A stretch of DNA of 64,000 bases, from contig NZ_LLZN01000013.1 in assembly GCF_001509795.1 (NCBI RefSeq), positions 62,001 through 126,000 of the forward strand. The letters are read 5' to 3'. Of this stretch, positions 44,833 through 53,552 are shown piece after piece. Origin of the DNA: Streptomyces sp. NRRL WC-3605. Lineage in GTDB: Bacteria; Actinomycetota; Actinomycetes; Streptomycetales; Streptomycetaceae. Each line of letters opens with the position of its first letter. Within the stretch, counting starts at the first letter, position 1. The notes under the pieces were generated by a model. The model was not told the origin of the DNA and searched no databases. It saw only the letters and a program-made list of their open reading frames with translations. Made by a program: the position numbers and the translations under genes.

Positions 44833-46179
44833 ATGACCGTCAACGGCAATGACGATGTACTGCTTGTCCACGGCGGAACCCCGCTCGAGGGCGAGATCCG
44901 TGTCCGCGGTGCGAAGAACCTCGTACCGAAGGCCATGGTCGCCGCCCTCCTGGGCAGTGGCCCCAGCCGACTGCGCAACGTTCCGGACATCCGGGACGTC
45001 CGGGTCGTCCGCGGCCTGCTCCAACTGCACGGCGTCACGGTCCGTCCGGGCGAGGAACCCGGCGAGCTGGTGATGGACCCGTCGCACGTCGAGAGCGCCA
45101 ACGTCGCTGACATCGATGCCCACGCGGGCTCGAGCCGCATCCCGATCCTGTTCTGCGGCCCCCTGCTGCACCGCCTCGGCCACGCCTTCATCCCCGGCCT
45201 CGGCGGCTGCGACATCGGCGGCCGGCCCATCGACTTCCACTTCGAGGTGCTGCGGCAGTTCGGCGCGCGGATCGAGAAGCGGGCCGACGGACAGTACCTG
45301 GAGGCTCCGCAGCGGCTGCGCGGCACCAAGATCCGCCTGCCGTACCCGTCCGTCGGCGCCACCGAGCAGGTGCTGCTGACGGCCGTCCTCGCGGAGGGCG
45401 TCACCGAGCTCTCCAACGCGGCCGTCGAGCCGGAGATCGAGGACCTCATCTGCGTCCTGCAGAAGATGGGCGCCATCATCGCGATGGACACCGACCGCAC
45501 GATCCGCATCACCGGTGTGGACAAGCTCGGCGGTTACGCCCACCGCGCCCTGCCGGACCGCCTGGAGGCCGCCTCCTGGGCGTCCGCGGCGCTCGCCACC
45601 GAGGGCAACATCTACGTCCGCGGCGCGCAGCAGCGTTCGATGATGACGTTCCTCAACACCTACCGGAAGGTGGGCGGGGCCTTCGAGATCGACGACGAGG
45701 GCATCCGTTTCTGGCACCCGGGCGGCCAGTTGAAGTCCATCGCGCTCGAGACGGACGTGCACCCCGGCTTCCAGACCGACTGGCAGCAGCCCCTGGTGGT
45801 CGCGCTGACGCAGGCGACCGGCCTGTCCATCATCCACGAGACGGTCTACGAGTCCCGGCTCGGCTTCACGTCCGCCCTGAACCAGATGGGCGCGCACATC
45901 CAGCTGTACCGCGAGTGCCTGGGCGGCTCCGACTGCCGCTTCGGCCAGCGCAACTTCCTGCACTCGGCGGTCGTCTCCGGCCCGACGAAGCTCCAGGGCG
46001 CGGACCTCGTGATCCCCGACCTGCGCGGCGGCTTCTCGTACCTCATCGCCGCGCTGGCGGCCCAGGGCACGTCCCGGGTCCACGGCATCGAACTGATCAA
46101 CCGCGGCTACGAGAACTTCATGGAGAAGCTCGTGGAACTGGGCGCGAAGGTCGAACTGCCGGGCAAGGCGCTCGGCTGA
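44833..46179 (+). CDS. murA: MurA: UDP-N-acetylglucosamine 1-carboxyvinyltransferase
   Basis: 448 residues. The substrate-binding Lys-Asn pair is K28-N29 in GAKNLVPK. The catalytic loop GGCDIGGRPIDFH carries Cys126, the residue alkylated by fosfomycin (mycobacteria have Asp here and are resistant). It transfers enolpyruvate from PEP to UDP-GlcNAc, the first committed step of peptidoglycan synthesis, in the cytoplasm. ATG 44833 lacks a strong Shine-Dalgarno but family alignment begins here. A strong terminator follows. Confidence 0.95.
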   Translation: MTVNGNDDVLLVHGGTPLEGEIRVRGAKNLVPKAMVAALLGSGPSRLRNVPDIRDVRVVRGLLQLHGVTVRPGEEPGELVMDPSHVESANVADIDAHAGSSRIPILFCGPLLHRLGHAFIPGLGGCDIGGRPIDFHFEVLRQFGARIEKRADGQYLEAPQRLRGTKIRLPYPSVGATEQVLLTAVLAEGVTELSNAAVEPEIEDLICVLQKMGAIIAMDTDRTIRITGVDKLGGYAHRALPDRLEAASWASAALATEGNIYVRGAQQRSMMTFLNTYRKVGGAFEIDDEGIRFWHPGGQLKSIALETDVHPGFQTDWQQPLVVALTQATGLSIIHETVYESRLGFTSALNQMGAHIQLYRECLGGSDCRFGQRNFLHSAVVSGPTKLQGADLVIPDLRGGFSYLIAALAAQGTSRVHGIELINRGYENFMEKLVELGAKVELPGKALG

Positions 46180-46199
46180 CGCTCTCCGAGGCTCATGGC

Positions 46200-46237
46200 G
46201 AAGGGGCGGTCACCCGGAATCGGGTGACCGCCCCTTC
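46200..46237. terminator. Strong bidirectional terminator between murA and hupA
   Basis: GAAGGGGCGGTCACCCG - GAAT - CGGGTGACCGCCCCTTC: a 17-bp perfect stem with a tetraloop, 21 bases after the murA stop and 27 bases from the HU stop. It is the most stable hairpin in the window by inspection. Confidence 0.9.
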
Positions 46238-46263
46238 GGCGTCTCTCGCTCGGTGCGGAGCGC

Positions 46264-46545
46264 TTACTTGCCCTTGGCGGCTTCCTTGAGCTTGGAGCCC
46301 GCGGAGACCTTCACGCTGTAGCCGGCGGGGATCTGGATCGGGTCGCCGGTCTGCGGGTTGCGGGCGGTGCGAGCGGCACGGTGGGTGCGCTCGAAGGTCA
46401 GGAAGCCAGGGATGGTGACCTTCTCGTCGCCCTTGGCGACGACCTCGCCGACGGTCTCGGCGAACGCGGCCAGCACGGCGTCGGCGTCCTTGCGGGTCAC
46501 CTCGGCGCGGTCGGCCAGCGCGGCCACCAGCTCACTGCGGTTCAT
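46264..46545 (-). CDS. hupA: HU-family nucleoid protein (HupA type)
   Basis: 93 residues, the length of the short vegetative Streptomyces HU. The sequence MNRSELVAALADRAEVTRKDADAVL and GFLTFERTHRAARTARNPQTGDPIQIPAGYSVKVSAGSKLKEA is classic HU, including the DNA-wrapping arm with RNPQTG. It lacks the long Lys/Ala-rich C-terminal tail of HupS, the spore-associated HU. GGGAG lies seven bases before the ATG. It binds and bends chromosomal DNA non-specifically. Confidence 0.95.
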   Translation of the reverse strand: MNRSELVAALADRAEVTRKDADAVLAAFAETVGEVVAKGDEKVTIPGFLTFERTHRAARTARNPQTGDPIQIPAGYSVKVSAGSKLKEAAKGK

Positions 46546-46897
46546 GTTCTTACTCCCGTGTTCAATTGCCTTGAGGCGTGCCACGCGGCGGAGCCGCATG
46601 TCGGGCACAGCGGTGTCGATGCTGCCAGGGTCCTCGGTCGGTCCCCGGACCGGGTCCGTGGCCAGACCCTCGCGCCCAGGGACGCATCCTGCCCCTACCT
46701 GCGGCGGGAAAGCCAATCCGGCACCCGGAGGAGTCGTGAGAACACCCTTGGGAGTCACACGAAGAGAGGGCCTGAGCCTGGCCGTCACGATAAACGGCGA
46801 AAACAGGCGTCAGCTTCCGCGACGCGCCGTCACAAGGGCTTGCCGTGGCGATCCTCACAGCCCGGTCACACGTGCCGGTTACCCCGCCGCACGGGGC
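46546..46897. other. Gene-free stretch: hupA promoter region
   Basis: 352 bases between the malic enzyme stop and the hupA start. A CCCCG-CCGCA-CGGGG hairpin (46882-46896) touches the malic enzyme stop. The rest shows an A-rich patch (CGATAAACGGCGAAAACAGG near 46790). No ORF is credible. Confidence 0.5.
46882..46896 (-). terminator. Small hairpin right after the malic enzyme stop
   Basis: CCCCG - CCGCA - CGGGG, a 5-bp G/C stem starting two bases past the stop codon; weak terminator candidate. Confidence 0.35.
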
Positions 46898-48319
46898 TTA
46901 CGCCCCCTGGGAGGCGGTCGCCGCCTTCGCGGCCTCGCGGACCGCGCCGGCGACGGCACCCGCCACCTTGTCGTTGAAGACGCTGGGGACGATGTAGTTC
47001 GGGTTGAGCTCGTCCTCGGTCACCACGTCCGCCAGGGCCTTCGCGGCCGCGAGCATCATGTCCGTGTTGACGGTGCGGGACTGCGCGTCGAGCAGACCGC
47101 GGAACACACCCGGGAAGACCAGCACGTTGTTGATCTGGTTCGGGAAGTCCGAGCGGCCCGTGGCCACAACTGCGGCGGTCTGACGGGCGATTGCCGGGTC
47201 GACCTCGGGGTCCGGGTTCGCGAGCGCGAACACGATCGCGCCCTCGGCCATCGCGGCCACGTCGTCCCCGTCGAGCACGTTGGGGGCCGAGACGCCGATG
47301 AAGACGTCGGCGCCGCGCACGGCCTCCTTGAGGGTGCCCGTCAGATTCTCCGGGTTGGTGTTGTCGGCGATCCAGCGCAGCGGCGAGTCCGCGGGGGCCT
47401 GGCGCAGGTCCTCACGGCCCGTGTGCACCACGCCGTGGATGTCGGCCACGACGGCGTTCTTCACGCCTGCCGCGAGCAGCAGCTTGAGGATGGCCGTACC
47501 GGCGGCGCCGGCGCCCGACATCACCACGCGGATGTTCTCGATCGCCTTGCCCGTGACCCGAAGGGCGTTGGTCAGCGCCGCCAGGACGACGATCGCCGTG
47601 CCGTGCTGGTCGTCGTGGAAGACGGGGATGTCCAGGGCCTCGCGCAGCCGCGCCTCGATCTCGAAGCAGCGCGGCGCGGAGATGTCCTCCAGGTTGATGC
47701 CCGCGAAGCCGGGGGCGATCGCCTTGACGATCTCCACGATCGCGTCGGTGTCCTGGGTGTCCAGGCAGATCGGCCAGGCGTCGATGCCCGCGAACCGCTT
47801 GAACAGGGCCGCCTTGCCCTCCATGACCGGCAGCGCGGCCTTCGGGCCGATGTTGCCCAGGCCGAGGACCGCGGAGCCGTCGGTGACGACCGCGACGGAG
47901 TTGCGCTTGATGGTCAGCCGGCGGGCGTCCTCGGGGTTCTCCGCGATCGCCATGCAGACCCGGGCCACGCCGGGCGTGTAGACCATGGACAGGTCGTCAC
48001 GGTTGCGGATGGGGTGCTTGGACGCCATCTCGATCTTGCCGCCGAGGTGCATCAGGAACGTACGGTCGGAGACCTTGCCGAGCGTGACGCCCTCGATCAG
48101 GCGCAGTTGTTCGACGATCTCGTCGGCGTGCGCGGTGGAGGTCGCGGCGATGGTGACGTCGATCCGGAGCTTCTCGTGGCCGGACGCGGTCACGTCGAGG
48201 CCGGTCACCGAGCCTCCGTGGGACTCCACGGCCGTGGTGAGCTGGGAGACCGCGGTTCCGCTCGCGGGCACCTCCAGCCGGACCGTCATCGAGTAGGAGA
48301 CGCTGGGCGCCGTTGCCAT
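46898..48319 (-). CDS. Malic enzyme with N-terminal ACT domain
   Basis: 473 residues. Residues 1-90 form an ACT-like regulatory domain (SYSMTVRLEVPASGTAVSQLTTAVESHGGSVTGLDV). The malic domain follows (DDLSMVYTPGVARVCMAIAENPEDA, then KRNSVAVVTDGSAVLGLGNIGP), with a second dinucleotide-binding motif VMSGAGAAGTAILKLLLAAG. It decarboxylates malate to pyruvate with NAD(P) reduction. In Streptomyces malic enzymes feed acetyl-CoA, lipid and antibiotic precursor supply. NAD versus NADP preference is not settled here. GAGGAAG precedes the ATG. A structured RNA with terminator lies 125-260 bases upstream. Confidence 0.93.
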   Translation of the reverse strand: MATAPSVSYSMTVRLEVPASGTAVSQLTTAVESHGGSVTGLDVTASGHEKLRIDVTIAATSTAHADEIVEQLRLIEGVTLGKVSDRTFLMHLGGKIEMASKHPIRNRDDLSMVYTPGVARVCMAIAENPEDARRLTIKRNSVAVVTDGSAVLGLGNIGPKAALPVMEGKAALFKRFAGIDAWPICLDTQDTDAIVEIVKAIAPGFAGINLEDISAPRCFEIEARLREALDIPVFHDDQHGTAIVVLAALTNALRVTGKAIENIRVVMSGAGAAGTAILKLLLAAGVKNAVVADIHGVVHTGREDLRQAPADSPLRWIADNTNPENLTGTLKEAVRGADVFIGVSAPNVLDGDDVAAMAEGAIVFALANPDPEVDPAIARQTAAVVATGRSDFPNQINNVLVFPGVFRGLLDAQSRTVNTDMMLAAAKALADVVTEDELNPNYIVPSVFNDKVAGAVAGAVREAAKAATASQGA

Positions 48320-48443
48320 GGCCGACTTCCTCTGCTTTCACCGTATAGCTGCGATCTGCCGTCCGATCGTCGCACCTACCGTCGAGTAGGAGTTAGCCGG
48401 GCCGGGATTGCGAACGTTTTGTTCGCCACGTCTTCAAAGGAGA

Positions 48444-48478
48444 AGAGGCCCGCGTCACATTTCGTGACGCGGGCCTCT
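48444..48478 (-). terminator. Intrinsic terminator following the structured RNA
   Basis: AGAGGCCCGCGTCAC pairs with GTGACGCGGGCCTCT (15 bp) around an ATTTC loop; on the minus strand TCTCCTTTG follows. It could end the small RNA or read-through from the HelD-like gene. Confidence 0.8.
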
Positions 48479-48580
48479 CCCCTACGTAGGTGACACCGAC
48501 CCGCCATGCTCGCCTCGCGGCAAGTGGTCGCTCGTAGCGACGAAGGTTGGGCCCGGGGGCTTGGATCGAGCCGGTGTCAC
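48444..48580 (-). ncRNA. Putative structured small RNA or leader with terminator, upstream of malic enzyme
   Basis: Minus-strand element of about 137 nt. GTGACACCG at the 5' end pairs with CGGTGTCAC 82 bases later (perfect 9 bp). Inside, GCTCG can pair with CGAGC, and GTCGCT-ACG-AGCGAC forms a local hairpin. Eleven bases after the closing stem comes a 15-bp terminator stem. The -10-like TAGCCT lies five bases before the 5' stem, so transcription would begin exactly at the structure. I do not recognise any riboswitch class. It could be a free small RNA, or an attenuator for the malic enzyme gene. Confidence 0.6.
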
Positions 48581-48637
48581 GTCCAGGCTAACAAACGGAT
48601 GGCCTGAGGCCATTCCCTCCGGCGGGGTTCCTTCCCA

Positions 48638-50995
48638 TCAGTCCCTCAGCAGGTCCGGGACCCCGGCGGCGTCCGGCTCGTCGCGCTCCCCCGACACCAC
48701 CGTGAGCTGCTGGGTCGCGCGGGTCAGCGCCACGTACAGCACCCGCAGTCCGGCCGGGGACTCGTCGGCGATCTCCGCCGGGGAGACCACCACCGTGGCG
48801 TCGTACTCCAGCCCCTTGGCCTCCAGGCTGCCGAGCGCGACGACCCGGTCGCCGAGCCCGGCCAGCCAGCGGGCCGCCTCTTCGCGCCGCTGCATGGCGA
48901 CGACCACGCCGACCGTGCCGTCGACCTGGTCCAGCAGCCGGGCCGCCTCCGCGCGGACGGTCCCGGCGAGGGAGTCCTCCACGACCGAGAAGCGGGGCCG
49001 TACGCCGGTCGAACGCACCGCCGACGGGGAGGTGGAGCCCGGCATGGCGAGCGCGAGCACCTTCGCGGCGAGTTCGGCGATCTCGGCGGGGTTGCGGTAG
49101 TTCACGGTGAGCTGGAAGCGGCGGCGGGGCCGGCTGCCCAGGGCCTCGTCGCGCGCCTCGGCGGCCTCGTCCGGGTCGGACCAGGAGGACTGGGCCGGGT
49201 CGCCGACGACCGTCCACGTGGCGTGCCGGCCGCGGCGGCCGACCATGCGCCACTGCATCGGCGTGAGGTCCTGGGCCTCGTCGACGATGACGTGCGCGTA
49301 CTCGGTGCGTTCGGCGGCCAGCCGCTCGGCGCGCTCGCGCTGCGACTCCTCACGCACCGGCATCAGCTCCTCAAGGCCGGTGAGCTGGTCGAGCGGGTCC
49401 AGTTCGCGCTTGCGGCGGGGGCGGGCCGGGGTGCCGAGGATCGCCTGGAGCTCGTCCAGCAGGGCGATGTCGTGCACGGACAGGCCGTCGCGGCGCAGCG
49501 AGCGGGCGACCTTGCGGACCTCGCCCGGGTTGAGGACCCGGCGGGCCCAGCGGCCGAGCCGGCGCTCGTCGGCCATCGCCGCGAGGACGGCGGCCGGGGT
49601 GAGCTCGGGCCACCAGGCGTCCAGGAACGAGATGAAGCTGTCCTCCGAGGTCACGTCCTCGTCGAAGGAGGAGCGCAGCTCGGCGGCGAGCTCGGGGTCG
49701 CTGTGCCGCTTGGCGCCGCCGGACTGCTCCCACAGGGCGTCGAGCAGCAGTTTGCGGGCGCGCGGGCGCAGCAGGTTCACGGGCGCGGTGCCGCCGAGGG
49801 CGGTGCGGCGGACGCGGTCGAGGGCGCCGGCCTCCAGCTCCAGCCGGCGCCCGAAGGCGACGACGCGCAGCCGGGTCGGGGGTCCGGCGGGCACCTGGGC
49901 GGGGTCGTCGCCGAACGCGAGCTGCCCGCCGCGGTCCCCGCCTCCCGCGCGGGCGGCCGCTCCCAGCTCCAGCGCGCCGCGCGCCGCCTTCCGCAGGACC
50001 TTGAGCATGCGGTACGAGCCCTTGGCGCGGGCCGTGGCCGGGGAGTCGTACAGCGTGGCCTCGGCGCCGTCGACCAGGGAGCCGATGGCGCGGATGGCGA
50101 CCTGGCCCTCCTCGCCGAGCGAGGGGAGCACGCCCTCGGTGTACGCCACGAGCAGCGGGGTCGGCGAGACGATGAGGATGCCGCCCGCGTACCGGCGCCG
50201 GTCCTGGTAGAGCAGGTAGGCGGCGCGGTGCAGGGCGACGGCGGTCTTGCCGGTGCCGGGGCCGCCCTCGACGTACGTGACGGAGGCGGCGGGGGCGCGG
50301 ATGACCATGTCCTGCTCGGCCTGGATGGACGCCACGATGTCCCGCATGGTGTGGGTGCGGGCCTGCCCGAGCGCGGCCATGAGGGCGCCGTCGCCGATGA
50401 CGGGCAGATCGCGCCCTTCGAGGTACGCCGTCAGCTCGGGGCGCATCAGGTCGTCCTCGACGCCGAGGACCTTGCGGCCCTTGGAGCGGATGACCCGGCG
50501 CCGTACGACCCGGCCGGGGTCGACCGGCGTGGAGCGGTAGAAGGGGGCGGCGGCCGGGGCCCGCCAGTCGATGACCAGCGGGGCGTAGTCCTGGTCGAGC
50601 ACGCCGATGCGCCCGATGTGCAGGGTCTCGGCGATGTCGGCGGTGTTGTCGTCGCGGACCGCGCCCTCGGCGGGTTCGACCGCGGTGTAGGCGCCGTCGG
50701 GCCCCTTCTTGCCGTCCTTGCCGAGCAGCAGGTCGATCCGGCCGAAGAGGAAGTCCTCGAACTCGTTGTTGAGCCGGTTGAGGTGGACGCCGGCCCGGAA
50801 GACCTGCGCGTCCCGTTCGGCGAGCGCTCCGGGTGTGCCGACCTGGCCGCGCTGGGCCGCGTCGTTCATGAGGAACTCGGCCTCGTGGATCTTCTCCTCG
50901 AGGCGTCGGTACACCCGGTCGAGGTGTTCCTGTTCGACGCCGATCTCTCGGTCTCGCAGGGAGTCGAGCGCACTGTCCTGCGCCTGAGCGGCCAC
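48638..50995 (-). CDS. HelD-like SF1 helicase (RNA polymerase-associated)
   Basis: 785 residues. An N-terminal coiled-coil arm (residues 15-90, EQEHLDRVYRRLEEKIHEAEFLM) precedes the split 1A domain. Walker A is GGPGTGKTAVALHRAAYLLY at 244-251, motif II is IVDEAQDLTPMQW, and motif VI is VLYVALTRATQQLTVV. This UvrD-like layout with the N-terminal arm is that of actinobacterial class II HelD proteins, which remove stalled RNA polymerase from DNA; HelR relatives give rifamycin tolerance. No rifamycin-associated element was seen upstream. GTG start at 50995. Confidence 0.9.
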   Translation of the reverse strand: MAAQAQDSALDSLRDREIGVEQEHLDRVYRRLEEKIHEAEFLMNDAAQRGQVGTPGALAERDAQVFRAGVHLNRLNNEFEDFLFGRIDLLLGKDGKKGPDGAYTAVEPAEGAVRDDNTADIAETLHIGRIGVLDQDYAPLVIDWRAPAAAPFYRSTPVDPGRVVRRRVIRSKGRKVLGVEDDLMRPELTAYLEGRDLPVIGDGALMAALGQARTHTMRDIVASIQAEQDMVIRAPAASVTYVEGGPGTGKTAVALHRAAYLLYQDRRRYAGGILIVSPTPLLVAYTEGVLPSLGEEGQVAIRAIGSLVDGAEATLYDSPATARAKGSYRMLKVLRKAARGALELGAAARAGGGDRGGQLAFGDDPAQVPAGPPTRLRVVAFGRRLELEAGALDRVRRTALGGTAPVNLLRPRARKLLLDALWEQSGGAKRHSDPELAAELRSSFDEDVTSEDSFISFLDAWWPELTPAAVLAAMADERRLGRWARRVLNPGEVRKVARSLRRDGLSVHDIALLDELQAILGTPARPRRKRELDPLDQLTGLEELMPVREESQRERAERLAAERTEYAHVIVDEAQDLTPMQWRMVGRRGRHATWTVVGDPAQSSWSDPDEAAEARDEALGSRPRRRFQLTVNYRNPAEIAELAAKVLALAMPGSTSPSAVRSTGVRPRFSVVEDSLAGTVRAEAARLLDQVDGTVGVVVAMQRREEAARWLAGLGDRVVALGSLEAKGLEYDATVVVSPAEIADESPAGLRVLYVALTRATQQLTVVSGERDEPDAAGVPDLLRD

Positions 50996-51080
50996 CGGGC
51001 CCCCTTCTGACGTGCTGGGCAGCCGTCAACCGTACGCGAAGGGGGGCCGGTGGCGCTACGACAGGCCCGGGAGGTCTCGC

Positions 51081-51926
51081 CTAGACGTCGACCTGGACGA
51101 GCTTGTTCCCGTCGAAGTCGATGATCTCGACGTGGTCGATCTTGTCCGGGGACATCGCGACTCCGCCGCTGACGTAGAGCGGGTTCCTGGCCTGCTCGGT
51201 CTTCGCGTCCGGGAGGCCGTAGCCCCACTTCGGCACGGACCAGGAGGCCGCCGTCTCGCGCGCACCGTCCTTGCTCACGAAGACCATGGAGCACTTCAGC
51301 GGGCCCTTGACGCCCTTGAGCTCCAGGCCGGTCTCGGTACCCCAGAGCTTCTTGCTCAGGCCGACGGTCGCGGTGACGCCGGTCGACGAGTCGGTGCCCG
51401 TGACCTTGTCCTTGATCCCGGTGAACAGCTCCTTGGCGGGGTTGGCCGCCTGCACGGTCCGGTTGCCCTCGGTGCCGCCGCCTCCACTGTCGCCGTTCGT
51501 CGCGACGGCCACGACGGGACCGCCGATGATCAGCGCGGCGGCCGCGGCCACCAGGTAGAAGCCACGCCGGCGCTTCTGGGCGCGGCGCTCGGCGACCTCG
51601 TCCACCAGCTTGTTCACCAGGCGCGGGCTGGGCTTGGCCGACAGCGAGTCGCCGATGGCGGGTGTGCCGGCACCGGGCAGGTCCGCGAGGGCGGCCAGCA
51701 TCGGTTCCATTCCGGCGAGTTCGTCGAGCTGCTGGGCGCACCATTCGCAGGTGGCCAGATGAGCCTCGAAAGCGGTTGCCTCGGCGTCGTCGAGAATCCC
51801 GAGGGCGTAGGCGCCGACGGTCTCGTGCTCACTGGGGCCCGGTCGTCCCTGCGTGGGGCTCATGGACCCAGACATACCCGACCCGCCCATGCCGAATCCC
51901 TGGTTTCCCCCGTACCCGCTCATCAC
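51081..51926 (-). CDS. rsuA: Anti-sigma factor with zinc-binding (ZAS) domain, partner of the ECF sigma
   Basis: 281 residues. An unusual Gly/Met/Ser-rich N-terminus precedes the ZAS motif HLATCEWCAQQL (HxxxCxxC, residues about 56-66). A single membrane helix lies near residue 125-145 (GFYLVAAAAALIIGGPVVAVA). The extracytoplasmic C-terminal domain resembles the RskA C-terminal type (LTGTPS-like LWGTETGLELKGV... VPKWGYGLP). It holds the sigma factor inactive at the membrane. Its ATG overlaps the sigma gene stop (ATGA). The RsuA name rests on remembered gene order. Confidence 0.9.
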   Translation of the reverse strand: MMSGYGGNQGFGMGGSGMSGSMSPTQGRPGPSEHETVGAYALGILDDAEATAFEAHLATCEWCAQQLDELAGMEPMLAALADLPGAGTPAIGDSLSAKPSPRLVNKLVDEVAERRAQKRRRGFYLVAAAAALIIGGPVVAVATNGDSGGGGTEGNRTVQAANPAKELFTGIKDKVTGTDSSTGVTATVGLSKKLWGTETGLELKGVKGPLKCSMVFVSKDGARETAASWSVPKWGYGLPDAKTEQARNPLYVSGGVAMSPDKIDHVEIIDFDGNKLVQVDV

Positions 51927-52498
51927 GCCGTCACCCCCCGCTCCTCCAGAGCCAGCTTCATCGACCGCAGGGCGTAGAAAACCCTTGAGCGGACGGTTCC
52001 GCTGGGTATGCCCAGTGTCTCGGCCGCCTCATTGACCGTACGCCCCTTGAAGTACGTCTCGACGAGCACCTCCCGGTGGGCGGGGGTCAGGTCGTCGAGC
52101 GCGTCCGACAGCGTCATCAACCACAGCGCCTTGTCGATCTCGTCCTCCGCGGGGATGACCTCCAGCGGCGACGGATCGACCTCCTGCGGCCGGGCCTGCC
52201 GGCTGCGGTGGCCGTCGATGACGATGCGCCGGGCGACCGTCACCAGCCAGGGGCGTACCGATCCGGTCGCTCGATTGAGCTGTCCGGCGTTCTTCCAGGC
52301 ACGGATGAGCGTCTCCTGCACGACGTCCTCTGCTCGTTGCCGATCACCGGCGACCAGACGGAGGACATACGCAAGGAGGGGTCCGGCGTGCTCTCTGTAC
52401 AGCGCACGCATCAGCTCCTCATCAGGTTCCGAGGGCTGGGACATGCGATGTCGGGCCCTCGATCCACGTTCATTGGCCACGACGGAATCCTTGCGCAC
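51923..52498 (-). CDS. sigU: ECF sigma factor (SigU-type)
   Basis: 191 residues. Sigma region 2: EELMRALYREHAGPLLAYVLRLVAGDRQRAEDVVQETLIRAWKN, RPWLVTVARRIVIDGHRSRQARP. Region 4: LTPAHREVLVETYFKGRTVNEAAETLGIPSGTVRSRVFYALRSMKLAL. GTG at 52498 is fixed by GGAGG six bases before it; ATG at 52444 is a downstream alternative. It is cotranscribed with its membrane anti-sigma factor. In S. coelicolor the SigU/RsuA pair affects differentiation and secretion when deregulated; the name is by synteny. Confidence 0.9.
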   Translation of the reverse strand: MRKDSVVANERGSRARHRMSQPSEPDEELMRALYREHAGPLLAYVLRLVAGDRQRAEDVVQETLIRAWKNAGQLNRATGSVRPWLVTVARRIVIDGHRSRQARPQEVDPSPLEVIPAEDEIDKALWLMTLSDALDDLTPAHREVLVETYFKGRTVNEAAETLGIPSGTVRSRVFYALRSMKLALEERGVTA

Positions 52499-52763
52499 GC
52501 CCACCTCCGATGTCCGGGGGTTCCCCCAGTCGGTCGCTCGACCACCCGTACGCAGACGGCGGGTTGCGTGTTCAAAGTGAGGCGACAGTTTTCTTCGGAG
52601 TGACGTGACGAGCGGGACATGGCGCCACATTCCCACCGTGCGATCTTTACATTTCCGTCACATCGGCAAGATCGTCTTCACGCTTCCCTACGGTGGCGTA
52701 GGTAAACAACGTGTAATCGAAATCACTTCGACGGCCGTTTCACACACGGGGCATAACGGGCGC

Positions 52764-53363
52764 TCAGGTCCGGGTGAGAGCCGCGCGGCGGCGGTGCCGG
52801 GCCACTCTTTCGCGGTTTCCGCACACCTCGCTGGAGCACCAGCGCCTCCGGCGGCCCCGGGAGGTGTCGAGGTACACGAGAGGACAATTGTCCCCTTCGC
52901 ACTCCCGAAGCCCCGCCCGTGCGACGGGATCGGTGAGCAGCTCCAGGACGTCCCGCGCGAGGGCGCCGAGCAACTCCCCGCACGCGGGCGGCCGCTCCAG
53001 CCGCCGCACCAGCGTGCCGTCCCCACCCCGCACGACCCGCGGAGCGGGCGGCGCGGCACGGGCGAGGTCGTTCACCCGCTCCAGCACCCCGTCGTACGAC
53101 GGCCAGGACGCCGGCCCCGCCGACGCGCCCCGCACCAACTGATCCACGAAAGCGCGTACTTCACGGAAAGCGGCCACCCACGAGGCGTCGGCGTGCCCCA
53201 GCGGGGTGTGCGGCGGCACGAGCCCGGACTCGGTGATCCACGCGCACAACACCTCGACGGAGACGAACCGTTCACAGGGGTGCGCGGTCGCGAGAAGGTC
53301 GAGACTCACCCGCCCCGCGCCGAAACGCAGGTCGTACGCGACCGTGGCCGTACCCGGTGCCAT
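52764..53363 (-). CDS. CGNR zinc-finger protein (ABATE domain)
   Basis: 199 residues. The N-terminal ABATE domain has LRFGAGRVSLDLLATAHPCERF. The C-terminal zinc finger is GDNCPLVYLDTSRGRRRRWCSSEVCGNRERVARHRRR: CxxC-like first Cys, then WCSSEVCGNR with the CGNR signature, followed by basic residues. Family members are predicted stress-related transcription regulators. It is monocistronic, between the sigma gene and the HemD-like regulator. Confidence 0.9.
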   Translation of the reverse strand: MAPGTATVAYDLRFGAGRVSLDLLATAHPCERFVSVEVLCAWITESGLVPPHTPLGHADASWVAAFREVRAFVDQLVRGASAGPASWPSYDGVLERVNDLARAAPPAPRVVRGGDGTLVRRLERPPACGELLGALARDVLELLTDPVARAGLRECEGDNCPLVYLDTSRGRRRRWCSSEVCGNRERVARHRRRAALTRT

Positions 53364-53552
53364 GTGCCTGTCACCGCCTAGGGGGCACCGTCCCCGGTCG
53401 GCGGGGCCGGCGCGTGCGAGAGGGGGCTGGGGGAACCGTTCCCTCCCACAGTGCCCGGCCCGGGGCCCGGCCGGAACCCCTCGTGCCGCGAACCCCTCGT
53501 GCCGGGCAGACCCCGCCCTTCCGGCGGCGACCTTCCAAGGCCGGGCGCGCAC

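Larger units (their letters stand above)
48320..48637. other. Gene-free stretch between malic enzyme and HelD-like genes
   Basis: 318 bases. They contain, on the minus strand, a -10-like TAGCCT (48585-48590), a stem-bounded structured element (48490-48580), a strong terminator (48444-48478) and then about 125 bases of leader to the malic enzyme ATG. No ORF is credible. Confidence 0.6.

Noticed and set aside
48490..48580. Known riboswitch classes for the structured RNA
   Set aside because: Compared by eye with the consensus cores I know (cobalamin, SAM-IV, ydaO, ZTP, fluoride, glycine, TPP); none fits. Left as unassigned.
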